A stretch of DNA of 13,146 nt from an uncultured Tissierellia bacterium (GTDB lineage: Bacteria; Bacillota; Clostridia; Tissierellales; Peptoniphilaceae), in the NCBI GenBank assembly GCA_902488465.1, contig CABTWE010000016.1:1-13146 (forward strand), in the 5' to 3' direction. The translations under genes were made by a program, and so were the position numbers. The notes below the pieces were generated by a model that was not told the DNA's origin, ran no database searches, and saw only the letters and a program-made list of their open reading frames with translations. This document shows, piece by piece, positions 1 to 7,323 of the stretch. The first letter of the stretch is position 1; every line of letters starts with the position of its first letter.

Positions 1-1
1 A

Positions 2-76
2 TATGTCGCAACGACTAAAATATTGAATCAAGCGTTTATCGCGAAAATAACCGCAAATAGTCCCATTACTTTTTAA
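2..76 (+). CDS. Possible 3' end of a gene cut by the window edge
   Basis: A plus-strand frame is open from the left edge to a TAA at 74-76 and would end in ...KITANSPITF. The other two plus frames meet stops within the first 30 bases. If real, it converges on the LTA-synthase-type gene and overlaps its last 11 bases, tail to tail. Only 24 codons are visible, with no motif, so no function can be given. An open run of this length can occur by chance, hence the low confidence. Confidence 0.3.
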   Translation, partial: YVATTKILNQAFIAKITANSPITF

Positions 77-1856
77 TTGTATTTCTATAGTAATAGTCCA
101 CAAACTTTATCTTCCTATCCAACTCCTCATCCAGCTCATCTGTTGCATTATACTCGCCGCAAACTTTTACAAAAGAATTCGTATAAACTGGAACGGTTTC
201 CATCATTTCTTTTTTAAATTGCAAGACGTCGTCGCCCGGGAATGAAAGTTCCTTAAATAGATATGGTGCGAGGTTCATTGCGGAAATATCCGGTCCTTCT
301 CCAACGAAGTCATTTCCAAGAATTTCCTTTGCAGAACCGTTCGCCCAAATTATATACGGCGTTTCATATTTTCTTAGGAAGCTTTCGATATTGTCCGAAT
401 CCATGTCTATGCCGAGCGATTTAAATCCTTCATCGTTCGGACCGAGAGCCGGGTTGTGGTCCCCGAAAAACACAAGAACTGTCGGAGCACTTTCATTTTT
501 AAAATGCTCTGTCATATCGTACATAAACTTCGAAGTTTTCTCAACACCTCTAAGATAATTGTTCGTGGTGTAGTAATATTTTTCTTCGACATTATAAACG
601 TTGTCATAGTAGTATTTATGCGGTTCATAAAAATAATACGGACCGTGATTTTGCATTGTAACCGTGAATCCGAAATATGGCTTGCCGGTTTTTTTATTGT
701 CCTCGAATCCTTTTATTATATAGTCTTTCAAGATTTCGTCCGGAAGTATCTCACCTTTTTTCACAACACCTTCGAACATGTTTTCATCGCACCAAAAGTT
801 GTCAAAGCCGACATTTTTATTTGTTTCCGCACGATTGTAGAACTTTCCTGTGTTCGGATGAAATGCCTCAGCATAGTATCCGTTTTCCTTCAAATATCTT
901 ACGATCGAGTTTTGTGGATTTTCATATCTCGGAGGTTTGTACATGCTAGAAATAAACGAGCGTTCTGTGTTTATCGTGCCTCCTCCGAAAATGTTCACTA
1001 CAAGATTTCCGTGAATGCTCTCATTTTTCACGAGATTATAGTATTCATAAGGATTTTCCTTGAAATTCACTCCCTCAAATCTCGAAAGGTCATTGAAACT
1101 TTCAAGCATAACTGCAATTATATTAACACGTTTATCCTTAGGAATCGGCGCACCCTTATAATCTTTTAAAATCTCATAGACCGCTTTTTTCGAATAGTCT
1201 TTCGGTGCCGTTTCAAACATATTTTTTATTGAATATGTGAATGGATAAATCATGCCCTTTGACTTTACAATCTCACTTTCAAGCCATTTGTTATAGCCCT
1301 CAATCGATGTAGAATCGTAATTTTCTTTACTGAAAATCGCTTGTGACATAATGAAACCGAGAAATAAATTGAGTGTAACTAGATGAAAAAACATATTTCT
1401 CGTGAATACTTTTTTCATATCCTTATCCAAATAAAGTAGCACAAAAAATACCGCAAGTACAATTACTGCAGCACTTCCAAGCCAATCCGGTGTCTGTATT
1501 TTAAAATTTGCCTCAACCATGTCCTTTGCTTCGCCCGCAAGAAAGATGTCGGCAAATCTGAACGGTTCATCTCTGTAAAAAAGTTTTGTCGTGTTCGTAA
1601 TTCCAATTGCAAACACCGCTACCGTCGTAATCAAAAAGCTTGCGCTCAGCTTTCCCGTAATGGAAAAAAGCACGAGCATCGTGACTAAAATAGGAAGAAA
1701 ATTCAAAACAAATAGTTTTGTGTTTTCTAAAAACGGCTTTATGTCATTGAAATCATAATCCACGTCTACAAAGAAAAACGAAACACCCGCAAGCAGGAAT
1801 GACAATATTAAAATTAGCAAAAATGAAGTTGTCAAATTTTTAAATTTCGATTTCAT
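66..1856 (-). CDS. LTA synthase family protein (membrane-anchored sulfatase-fold phosphoglycerol transferase)
   Basis: Predicted polytopic enzyme of 596 residues that transfers glycerol phosphate from phosphatidylglycerol onto a lipoteichoic-acid-type polymer outside the cell, or a relative acting on another polymer. About five hydrophobic segments (roughly residues 10-30, 47-67, 71-90, 127-143, 156-174) precede a sulfatase-fold domain from about residue 243. The family's catalytic residues are visible: Glu252 (VMLESF), the nucleophile Thr294 in GGGTINTE, Arg342 in FYNR, His404 in QNHGPY, and Asp466-His467 in FFGDHNPALG. I start at the ATG at 1856, not the upstream in-frame ATG at 1904. An AAAGAGGT site (1861-1868) sits just before 1856, and 1904 lies in the promoter's -35 box. 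It is a little shorter than Staphylococcus aureus LtaS (about 646 residues). Family confident; exact polymer not determinable. Confidence 0.92.
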   Translation of the reverse strand: MKSKFKNLTTSFLLILILSFLLAGVSFFFVDVDYDFNDIKPFLENTKLFVLNFLPILVTMLVLFSITGKLSASFLITTVAVFAIGITNTTKLFYRDEPFRFADIFLAGEAKDMVEANFKIQTPDWLGSAAVIVLAVFFVLLYLDKDMKKVFTRNMFFHLVTLNLFLGFIMSQAIFSKENYDSTSIEGYNKWLESEIVKSKGMIYPFTYSIKNMFETAPKDYSKKAVYEILKDYKGAPIPKDKRVNIIAVMLESFNDLSRFEGVNFKENPYEYYNLVKNESIHGNLVVNIFGGGTINTERSFISSMYKPPRYENPQNSIVRYLKENGYYAEAFHPNTGKFYNRAETNKNVGFDNFWCDENMFEGVVKKGEILPDEILKDYIIKGFEDNKKTGKPYFGFTVTMQNHGPYYFYEPHKYYYDNVYNVEEKYYYTTNNYLRGVEKTSKFMYDMTEHFKNESAPTVLVFFGDHNPALGPNDEGFKSLGIDMDSDNIESFLRKYETPYIIWANGSAKEILGNDFVGEGPDISAMNLAPYLFKELSFPGDDVLQFKKEMMETVPVYTNSFVKVCGEYNATDELDEELDRKIKFVDYYYRNTIKK

Positions 1857-1875
1857 AATAACCTCTTTCAGATGA

Positions 1876-1904
1876 ATTATAACATAAATTTTACATGTAT
1901 TCAA
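1876..1904 (-). promoter_or_regulatory. Promoter of the LTA-synthase-type gene
   Basis: On the minus strand, TTGAAT (-35, 1899-1904) lies 17 bases from a perfect TATAAT (-10, 1876-1881). Transcription would start near 1869, just ahead of the AAAGAGGT ribosome binding site at 1861-1868. This rules out the longer open frame beginning at 1904. Confidence 0.75.
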
Positions 1905-1984
1905 TGAAATTATGTTAATTTTAATATTTATTAAAATTCAGTTATGGTTTTGTAATTTTGAATATTTATAAATACAATTGCAAC

Positions 1985-2011
1985 ATAAAAAGACACGTGA
2001 GAACACGTGTC
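1985..2011 (-). terminator. Intrinsic terminator of pdxR
   Basis: A perfect 8-bp stem, GACACGTG/CACGTGTC, closes a 4-base loop at 1992-2011. It is followed on the minus strand by a run of five T. It lies 17 bp after the pdxR stop and insulates the LTA-synthase-type gene from read-through. Confidence 0.85.
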
Positions 2012-2028
2012 AATGTTTAAATATTTCT

Positions 2029-3369
2029 CTAACAACATCTCAAAAGTATCGAAATAGCCTTTTCCATCTTTTCGTCGTCAAGTGCCGCAAATCCAAGTGA
2101 AAGATATGTTCCGGTCGGTTTACTGCCTCGAAGATATCGACTCAACGGAAAAACAAGCACTCCTTTTTCTTGTGCAGCCTTCACGATTTCCGTATCGCTC
2201 TTATATGTTTTTATCTCAACCAATATGTTTGTCCCTACAGGTTCGGCAATTATTTTCTTAACCTTTCCCGACGCTTCAAGTAGTTCAATCATTTTTTCGC
2301 GTCTGCCTTTGTATAGTTTTATCATTTTGTTGACGTGACGAATATAGTGTTTATCTATAAATTCGGTCAAAAACTTCTGCCAAATCGAAGGAATCGGACA
2401 TGCCATAAACGGCAATGTCTCATTGTATTTTTCCATAAGTTCTTCCGGGAGAATCATATAGCTACATCTAATTGACGGTGCGATAGATTTCGAAAAACTT
2501 CCGATATAAATGGTTCTTTCCGCCCCTGACATTGTGTAAATCCTGTCACTTCTGACCGGTGCATAACGGAATTCACTGTCATAGTCATCTTCAATAATGT
2601 AGTTGCTCTTCGAAGATCTCATCCAATTTATTATAGTCTCTTTTTCTGTCGAACTCATTGTTCTTCCTATTGGAAATTGGTGCATAGAGGTCGTGCAAAG
2701 CACATTTGCATTTGAGTTTATAAGTGTATTTATGCCGTTTTTAACATTTTTCGAATCAATGTCGATATAAGGAAACTTTCTTGCATTTAAGAGTGTCGGT
2801 ACAATGTCATATCCCGGATTTTCAACTGCAAAAATTGAATCATTCGGAAGAAGTTCGAGAATTATTTGATATAAATATTCCATCCCGGAGCTCAAAACTA
2901 TATTTTTCGGTGCAACTTTTATATCCTTTATCCGATTTAATATATATGCAATTGATTCTCTTAGTTCCAGCGAACCTTGTGGTTCGGTCGGGCTAAACAG
3001 TGTTCTGTAGTCGCTGTTTAAAACTTCAGTCATCAATCTTTTTACAATTGCTATTGGGAATTGATCGTATGAAACTGCATTTGGCGAAAGATCATATTCA
3101 AAATCATCGCTTCTTTGAAACTCACGTTTATGCAAATTTGTAACCTGAATCTTTGGGTACAAATTATCCGTCACATAAAATCCACTTTTCTTCTTCGCAT
3201 GAATAAGCCCGTCATACTCCAAAAGTTCCATCGACTTTAAAACAGTGTTCTTGCTGACCCCGTATTTCTTTGTAAATCCAATTATTGAAGGCAACTTTTC
3301 ACCCTCTTTATAAAAGCCGCTTTTTATATCTTCTTCAATTTTTTTATAGACACTTTCATATAGTTTCAT
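2029..3369 (-). CDS. pdxR: MocR/PdxR-type regulator (GntR winged helix fused to an aminotransferase-like domain)
   Basis: A 446-residue regulator with an N-terminal GntR winged-helix domain (residues 1-70, including GVSKNTVLKSMELLEYDGLI) fused to a fold-type-I aminotransferase domain (about 95-446). The PLP-binding lysine is Lys294 in GSFSKSIAPSIR, and the acidic IIEDDYDSEFRY motif (259-269) is intact, so PLP sensing looks possible. It is divergent from pdxS. PdxR members of this family switch PLP synthesis genes, activating them when PLP is low in characterised species. I start at the ATG at 3369 (MKLYES): GGAGGG at 3377-3382 is 7 bases away, whereas the ATG at 3375 almost touches it. The protein ends in ILLRCC. 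Regulator class is certain; the assignment to PdxR rests on the neighbour. Confidence 0.9.
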   Translation of the reverse strand: MKLYESVYKKIEEDIKSGFYKEGEKLPSIIGFTKKYGVSKNTVLKSMELLEYDGLIHAKKKSGFYVTDNLYPKIQVTNLHKREFQRSDDFEYDLSPNAVSYDQFPIAIVKRLMTEVLNSDYRTLFSPTEPQGSLELRESIAYILNRIKDIKVAPKNIVLSSGMEYLYQIILELLPNDSIFAVENPGYDIVPTLLNARKFPYIDIDSKNVKNGINTLINSNANVLCTTSMHQFPIGRTMSSTEKETIINWMRSSKSNYIIEDDYDSEFRYAPVRSDRIYTMSGAERTIYIGSFSKSIAPSIRCSYMILPEELMEKYNETLPFMACPIPSIWQKFLTEFIDKHYIRHVNKMIKLYKGRREKMIELLEASGKVKKIIAEPVGTNILVEIKTYKSDTEIVKAAQEKGVLVFPLSRYLRGSKPTGTYLSLGFAALDDEKMEKAISILLRCC

Positions 3370-3376
3370 AAGCATA

Positions 3377-3382
3377 CCCTCC
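3377..3382 (-). promoter_or_regulatory. Ribosome binding site that decides the pdxR start
   Basis: GGAGGG on the minus strand lies 7 bases before the ATG at 3369 but only 1 base before the ATG at 3375. The downstream ATG is therefore the likely start. Confidence 0.7.
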
Positions 3383-3388
3383 GATTTT

Positions 3389-3417
3389 ATTATAGCACAT
3401 TTTATATTTTATATCCA
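3389..3417 (-). promoter_or_regulatory. Putative pdxR promoter
   Basis: A perfect TATAAT (-10) reads on the minus strand at 3389-3394. At 17 bases upstream is only a poor -35 (TGGATA, 3412-3417). The -10 box is convincing and the -35 weak, as expected for a low-expressed or self-controlled regulator. Confidence 0.5.
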
Positions 3418-3433
3418 TATTTTTTATAAATAT
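3417..3433. promoter_or_regulatory. Inverted repeat between pdxR and pdxS, candidate operator
   Basis: ATATTT and AAATAT flank 5 bases, next to the weak -35 of pdxR and upstream of the weak -35 of pdxS. MocR regulators usually bind repeated half-sites in such divergent gaps. The sequence is very AT-rich, so the dyad could be chance. Confidence 0.25.
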
Positions 3434-3439
3434 TGTGTC

Positions 3440-3468
3440 TTCAATGGTAACAGATTTGATGTTATAAT
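3440..3468 (+). promoter_or_regulatory. Putative pdxS promoter with weak -35
   Basis: TATAAT at 3463-3468 lies 17 bases after TTCAAT at 3440-3445, which matches the -35 consensus at only three of six positions. A good -10 with a poor -35 fits a promoter needing an activator, consistent with PdxR control; this is inference. Confidence 0.5.
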
Positions 3469-3494
3469 CTATTTAAAACTTATTGGAGGTTATT

Positions 3495-4346
3495 ATGGAA
3501 TTAAAAAAATTACTTGAAAGTTTAAAAGGCGGAGTCATCATGGACGTCACAAATCCTGAACAAGCAAAAATTGCTGAAGATGCCGGAGCTGTTGCAGTCA
3601 TGGCACTTGAAAGAATACCTGCGGACATCAGAGCTGCCGGCGGTGTTTCAAGAATGAGCGACCCGAAGATGATAAAAGAAATTATGGACACCGTAAAAAT
3701 CCCGGTCATGGCAAAGGTTAGAATCGGTCACTTTGTCGAAGCACAAATTCTCGAAGAACTCGGAATCGACTTCATCGACGAATCCGAAGTTTTAAGCCCT
3801 GCTGATGATGTCTACCACGTTGACAAAACAAAATTTAAAACGCCCTTTGTGTGTGGAGCAAGAAATCTCGGCGAAGCTCTAAGGCGAATTGAAGAAGGTG
3901 CGATGATGATTCGTACAAAAGGCGAAGCGGGAACCGGCGATGTAGTTCAAGCGGTCAGCCACATGAGAGCGATCATGTCCGACATCAGAAAAGTTCACAA
4001 TATGAGAAAAGATGAGCTTTTCAACTTTGCAAAGGAAATAGGTGTTTCGTATGAACTTGTAAAATATGTAAATCAAAACGGCAAGCTCCCGGTTTTAAAC
4101 TTCAGTGCAGGCGGAGTCGCAACTCCTGCTGATGCTGCACTCATGAGACAACTTGGTGCGGAAGGCGTGTTCGTCGGCTCCGGTATTTTTAAATCGAGTG
4201 ACCCGGAAGTGCGTGCAAAAAGAATAGTTATGGCTGTCGAAAACTTTGACAATCCGAAAAAAGTGCTCGAAGCACAAACCGGACTTGGAGAAGCGATGGT
4301 TGGATTAAATGAAGATGAAATCGACGTTATTATGGCTATGAGATAA
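3495..4346 (+). CDS. pdxS: Pyridoxal 5'-phosphate synthase lyase subunit PdxS
   Basis: PdxS makes PLP from ribose 5-phosphate, glyceraldehyde 3-phosphate and ammonia, normally with the glutaminase PdxT supplying the ammonia. The 283-residue protein has the signature residues Asp17 (MDVTNPEQ), Lys74 (PVMAKVRIGH) and Lys142 (TKGEAGTG), matching Bacillus subtilis Asp24, Lys81 and Lys149 with a uniform 7-residue shift. Other hallmarks are ALERIPADIRAAGGVSRM, ESEVLSPAD and FSAGGVATPADAALM. The C-terminus ends soon after GEAMVGLNEDE, so it lacks most of the usual basic tail. The start is the ATG at 3495, preceded by GGAGG at 3485-3489; an upstream TTG in frame overlaps that site and is unlikely. 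No pdxT follows: the next gene converges 18 bp away. The divergent PdxR-type regulator supports PLP-responsive control. Confidence 0.97.
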   Translation: MELKKLLESLKGGVIMDVTNPEQAKIAEDAGAVAVMALERIPADIRAAGGVSRMSDPKMIKEIMDTVKIPVMAKVRIGHFVEAQILEELGIDFIDESEVLSPADDVYHVDKTKFKTPFVCGARNLGEALRRIEEGAMMIRTKGEAGTGDVVQAVSHMRAIMSDIRKVHNMRKDELFNFAKEIGVSYELVKYVNQNGKLPVLNFSAGGVATPADAALMRQLGAEGVFVGSGIFKSSDPEVRAKRIVMAVENFDNPKKVLEAQTGLGEAMVGLNEDEIDVIMAMR

Positions 4347-4366
4347 AAAATAAGAGCCGGCGCTCT
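4344..4366 (-). terminator. Terminator of the small lipoprotein gene
   Basis: AGAGC/GCTCT around CGGC forms a short hairpin at 4353-4366. On the minus strand it is followed by a T-rich tract containing six consecutive T. The hairpin overlaps the lipoprotein stop codon, and the tract abuts the pdxS stop. Confidence 0.6.
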
Positions 4367-4389
4367 AATGTGCTTGGCTCATTTTTTTT
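4354..4389 (+). terminator. Terminator of pdxS
   Basis: GAGCC (4354-4358) pairs with GGCTC (4376-4380), with an inner GCGC/GTGC helix including one G-U pair. Eight T follow at 4382-4389. It uses some of the same bases as the minus-strand terminator and extends into the end of the convergent lipoprotein gene. Confidence 0.6.
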
Positions 4390-4934
4390 ACAGTATTTAA
4401 ATTTGGAAGACCAATTCCCTTTTGCGCATCAAGCGTCTTAATCTTGCCGTTCTCAACTTCTACCTTCACCTCATAGTCGACAGTACCTTCATTTACTCCT
4501 GTGTATTTCACAGAATATTTCACGACATATTGTGAATCTTCCTTGTCGATTGAATTTATCGTGACTTCAGCTTTGTTGTATCCCGCCTTTGCGTATTCAT
4601 CGCTCGGAATTTGTCCCTTGTTTATAAGATTTGTAAGCAAATCGGAATCAAAATATTTGTCGAGATCCGAAATATATTTTTGGAATTTATTTTCTCCCGG
4701 CTTCTTTTGTGTTATAAAGTCATGAGAATTTGAAAAAAATAAATTGTAATCCCCCTTTGCTTCATAAAAAAGCTCAACCTGATCATAAAGACGAATAATT
4801 GTCTTTTTAATCAACTCTTTATTTGGCTCATCGGCATCTTTCGATGTCTCTGTCGATTTATTTTCCACGTTTCGGCATCCGGCAAAAGAGATTATTAATA
4901 TTGCCGCAAGCATAATAGCCATAATCTTTTTCAT
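4365..4934 (-). CDS. Small predicted lipoprotein of unknown function
   Basis: A 189-residue protein with a typical lipoprotein signal: two Lys, a hydrophobic stretch, then the lipobox FAGC with lipidated Cys20. It would be anchored on the outer face of the cytoplasmic membrane. A polar, Lys/Glu/Asp-rich linker (about 21-40) leads to a helical stretch (about 42-115). The remainder alternates like beta strands (AEVTINSIDKEDSQYVVKYS, then VKVEVENGKIKTLDAQ). That layout is reminiscent of NTF2-like or DUF4878-like extracytoplasmic domains, but I cannot assign it to a family. It has its own promoter and terminator and so appears monocistronic. GGGAG lies about 9 bases before the ATG at 4934. Confidence 0.8.
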   Translation of the reverse strand: MKKIMAIMLAAILIISFAGCRNVENKSTETSKDADEPNKELIKKTIIRLYDQVELFYEAKGDYNLFFSNSHDFITQKKPGENKFQKYISDLDKYFDSDLLTNLINKGQIPSDEYAKAGYNKAEVTINSIDKEDSQYVVKYSVKYTGVNEGTVDYEVKVEVENGKIKTLDAQKGIGLPNLNTVKKMSQAH

Positions 4935-4960
4935 TTAAGATAACTCCCTTCGTTAGAACT

Positions 4961-4991
4961 ATTATATACCATATTTTGAGTTTTTGTTCAA
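4961..4991 (-). promoter_or_regulatory. Promoter of the small lipoprotein gene
   Basis: On the minus strand TTGAAC (4986-4991) is followed after 19 bases by TATAAT (4961-4966). TATATA, two bases earlier, gives the usual spacing of 17. The -35 lies in the loop of an AT-rich hairpin with arms GAGTTTTT (4978-4985) and AAAAACTC (5003-5010). Confidence 0.5.
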
Positions 4992-5036
4992 CAAAAAAGT
5001 TAAAAAACTCTTTTTTAAAAAATATTTTTAAACGCT

Positions 5037-5056
5037 CATCAACTTTCATCAACTTT
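5037..5056. repeat. Two tandem copies of CATCAACTTT
   Basis: Two exact, adjacent 10-bp copies lie about 46 bp upstream of the -35 of the small lipoprotein promoter. A 10-bp period places both on the same DNA face, as for a pair of regulator half-sites. No known binding motif is recognised. Confidence 0.6.
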
Positions 5057-5060
5057 TTAC

Positions 5061-5098
5061 ATAAATAAATCCCCGGACTTCTTTCGAACGCCCGGGGA
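5061..5098 (-). terminator. Terminator of the DUF3160 gene
   Basis: TCCCCGG (5070-5076) pairs with CCGGGGA (5092-5098), a GC-rich 7-bp stem with a 15-base loop. It lies 17 bp past the DUF3160 stop. The following tract on the minus strand is T-rich but broken by A (TTTATTTAT). Confidence 0.75.
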
Positions 5099-5115
5099 CT
5101 TTAAAATTCAATTTA

Positions 5116-7323
5116 TTAATAAGCAGCCGGAATGAAAAGATCTTTAAAGAACGGGTTCACCTCTTCGTCCTTCGCATTATCACCGAAAAATGTCTTTTCA
5201 ATTTTTTCGCTCATTTCCTCGTCAGTAAGTCTCGTCGGACTCAAGAACTCATAATAGTTCATGACGGCACCGCTGCCAATTTTGTACTCGCCGTTAAATC
5301 TATAAATCGTGTAGATTGTCGAGAATCTGCCGGAGCCAACTTCGAGCTTGTGGCCCACAGGAATGCCGACGGAGTTTTTACCGACGTCTTGAATGTCAGC
5401 AACATTCGTCATGTTTCTCTCAGATGCCGGAACGCTAAATTCTTCTTCCGGTGCCTTGTCGAATGCGATGAAAATATTTTCCATCTCGCCCGCAATTGTC
5501 GCCATTCTTTCGTTTTCTTCGTCGGTTATATTTTCATCATTCAGTTCTTTCTTGCTGACATCGATAAAGAATTGAAGCATGTCTTTGTACGACTTCAAGA
5601 CCTCTTTTCTGCTCTCATCCAACAAATTGTATTTATCCGAATTTTCGAGCGTGAAATCCGTAATCCAAATCAAACGATTGTAAAGGTCAATGTTCGGCTC
5701 GACATAGTTATAGGTCTTTCTTTCGTCAAATCCGCCCATTTCCGCACCGAATTGCTTTGCATAGAGAATCGTGTCGTGTTTCAGTTGCGCCCATGATGCA
5801 AGCGACGAATTCAAATCTTTAATCTTCCACAAATCGCTTTGCATAAAGAAAGGATATCCGTCTTTGTAGTCTTGGTTATTTGCACGTAGCATCCAGAGCC
5901 ATGCCCTGTAAATGTTTGATTTTTCTTTGTCGCCCATATTTGATGCGGCAGCCTTTGTCTCTTCAAACTTGTCCAAAAAGTCCGGCCACAAAAGGTTCTT
6001 TTCATCGGTTGTGATTTTCTTTTCCGCAGTTTCATTTCCCATCACCGCCATCACATCAAGACCCGATGCAAGCGGTCTTCTGCTATCCGGAGTGTTTTCC
6101 AAAAGATTTTGGAGCCACACGTTGTCGATGACCGCCCTTTGCGGTAAAAATCCGAATGTCACACCGTCCTGCGGTTTAATTGACGGACCTTCCATCGCTT
6201 GAATTTCCTTTGAGACTCCTTCAATCACATCGTCTTTTAACATCTCGTTCAAATCGAACGACGACGCATGCTTCGAAATCATTTCATAAAGCCCTATCGG
6301 TGTCAAATCTTCGCTGTTTTCAACCAAAAAAGATATTGGATTATATATTTGAAGCCACAAATCATAACTCTTCTTGTCCTTCAAAACTCCGTCAGTCATG
6401 ACTATTGTCGATTTCAAATTTTCCTTATTCACCGCTCCCGTGTTGTCTCGAACGACAAACTTGTTTTGGGAATAAAGCATATTCGCCTTGAAATATGTCT
6501 TCAGCTCTTCCGACTTCGTATAATTTCCGCGCGGTTTAAATTGAGAGTAGTCAACTTCGTTTCCGGTAATATTGGAAACCGCAGCAGCTTCTCCCTCAAT
6601 ATTTTGCAGTTCTTTTGATGCGAGTTCCTTCACTTCCGCCGGAGCATCAATCCCCGCTCCGTCGTTTAAAATCTTCAGTCCCGTATAAAAGAGAGCTGCA
6701 TTTTTCAAAGCATACGGCTTTGTTTCTTCGCTTCCTTCATTGTAATTTTTAAGACTGTTTTCATACATCCTTATCGAAAGATTTGTAAGCTTGTCACGAA
6801 GCGTTCCGGTTTCAAGCTCTTCCATCATTCCGAGATAAATTACGTGAAAAAGATGCATCGCCGAATCGGTCGTGATAAACGAATTCGAATATGTGTATTG
6901 ATTTTGATCATAAATTGCAAACGGTTGCTCAAAAATTCCATATACAACACCGAAACCGTTTTCCTTTAACGAATTTTTCAAACGCTCATTTTTTAGAACC
7001 CACTTTATGTCTTCGTCGTTGCTTGTTTCAAGACTCTTAAAAAACTCTGCGAAATCATACGGCTTTGAAGTTGCAGTGTATTCCACATCCTTAAATTCCG
7101 GATAAATCGGAGCCGCATCTTCCCTTTTCACATTAAAACTTATAAGCTCCGCAATCTTTTCGCTATCCTTTTCTAACTCTTCTTTCTCTTTTTGTTCATC
7201 CTTGTCTACCTCGGACACTATCTTCTTGTCGTCGGTCGTCTTTGTATCGCCGTCCTTTACGCCTGGTTTGCACGCAGTTAGCGTAAGCATAAACGCCGTC
7301 AAAAGTAATAACTTCTTCCTCAT
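5116..7323 (-). CDS. DUF3160 domain lipoprotein
   Basis: A 735-residue predicted surface lipoprotein. The signal ends in LTAC with Cys18, followed by a highly charged linker (about 19-60). The rest matches what I know of DUF3160 proteins: ITTDSAMHLFHVIYLGMMEELE (150-171), RRPLASGLDVMAVMG (415-429), SLASWAQLKHDTILYAKQ (507-524), YVEPNIDLYNRL (540-551), and a C-terminal EVGSG...GSGAVMNYYEF (661-693). No biochemical activity is established for this family to my knowledge. The ATG overlaps the stop of the upstream gene as ATGA, with AAGGAGGT 9 bases before it, so the two proteins are probably made together. A GC-rich terminator follows. The family assignment is from memory of conserved motifs, not from a search. 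Confidence 0.88.
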   Translation of the reverse strand: MRKKLLLLTAFMLTLTACKPGVKDGDTKTTDDKKIVSEVDKDEQKEKEELEKDSEKIAELISFNVKREDAAPIYPEFKDVEYTATSKPYDFAEFFKSLETSNDEDIKWVLKNERLKNSLKENGFGVVYGIFEQPFAIYDQNQYTYSNSFITTDSAMHLFHVIYLGMMEELETGTLRDKLTNLSIRMYENSLKNYNEGSEETKPYALKNAALFYTGLKILNDGAGIDAPAEVKELASKELQNIEGEAAAVSNITGNEVDYSQFKPRGNYTKSEELKTYFKANMLYSQNKFVVRDNTGAVNKENLKSTIVMTDGVLKDKKSYDLWLQIYNPISFLVENSEDLTPIGLYEMISKHASSFDLNEMLKDDVIEGVSKEIQAMEGPSIKPQDGVTFGFLPQRAVIDNVWLQNLLENTPDSRRPLASGLDVMAVMGNETAEKKITTDEKNLLWPDFLDKFEETKAAASNMGDKEKSNIYRAWLWMLRANNQDYKDGYPFFMQSDLWKIKDLNSSLASWAQLKHDTILYAKQFGAEMGGFDERKTYNYVEPNIDLYNRLIWITDFTLENSDKYNLLDESRKEVLKSYKDMLQFFIDVSKKELNDENITDEENERMATIAGEMENIFIAFDKAPEEEFSVPASERNMTNVADIQDVGKNSVGIPVGHKLEVGSGRFSTIYTIYRFNGEYKIGSGAVMNYYEFLSPTRLTDEEMSEKIEKTFFGDNAKDEEVNPFFKDLFIPAAY

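Noticed and set aside
32..54. Terminator for the LTA-synthase-type gene
   Set aside because: GCGTTTAT/ATAACCGC forms an imperfect stem, but no proper T run follows on the minus strand, and the stretch may be coding on the plus strand.
456..1169. Plus-strand open frame of 237 codons opposite the LTA-synthase-type gene
   Set aside because: It is antisense to a gene with intact catalytic motifs, has no ribosome site or recognisable domain, and is a shadow of that gene's codon pattern.
1857..1904. Longer LTA-synthase-type protein starting at 1904
   Set aside because: The extension covers the promoter boxes and the ribosome site of the ATG at 1856, so it would not be in the transcript.
3483..3494. 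Longer PdxS starting at an upstream TTG
   Set aside because: That TTG overlaps the GGAGG ribosome site of the ATG at 3495, which has ideal spacing.
4978..5016. Plus-strand terminator (GAGTTTTT/AAAAACTC followed by six T)
   Set aside because: No plus-strand gene lies upstream to be terminated. The stem is almost all A-T and overlaps the lipoprotein promoter, so chance in AT-rich DNA is more likely.
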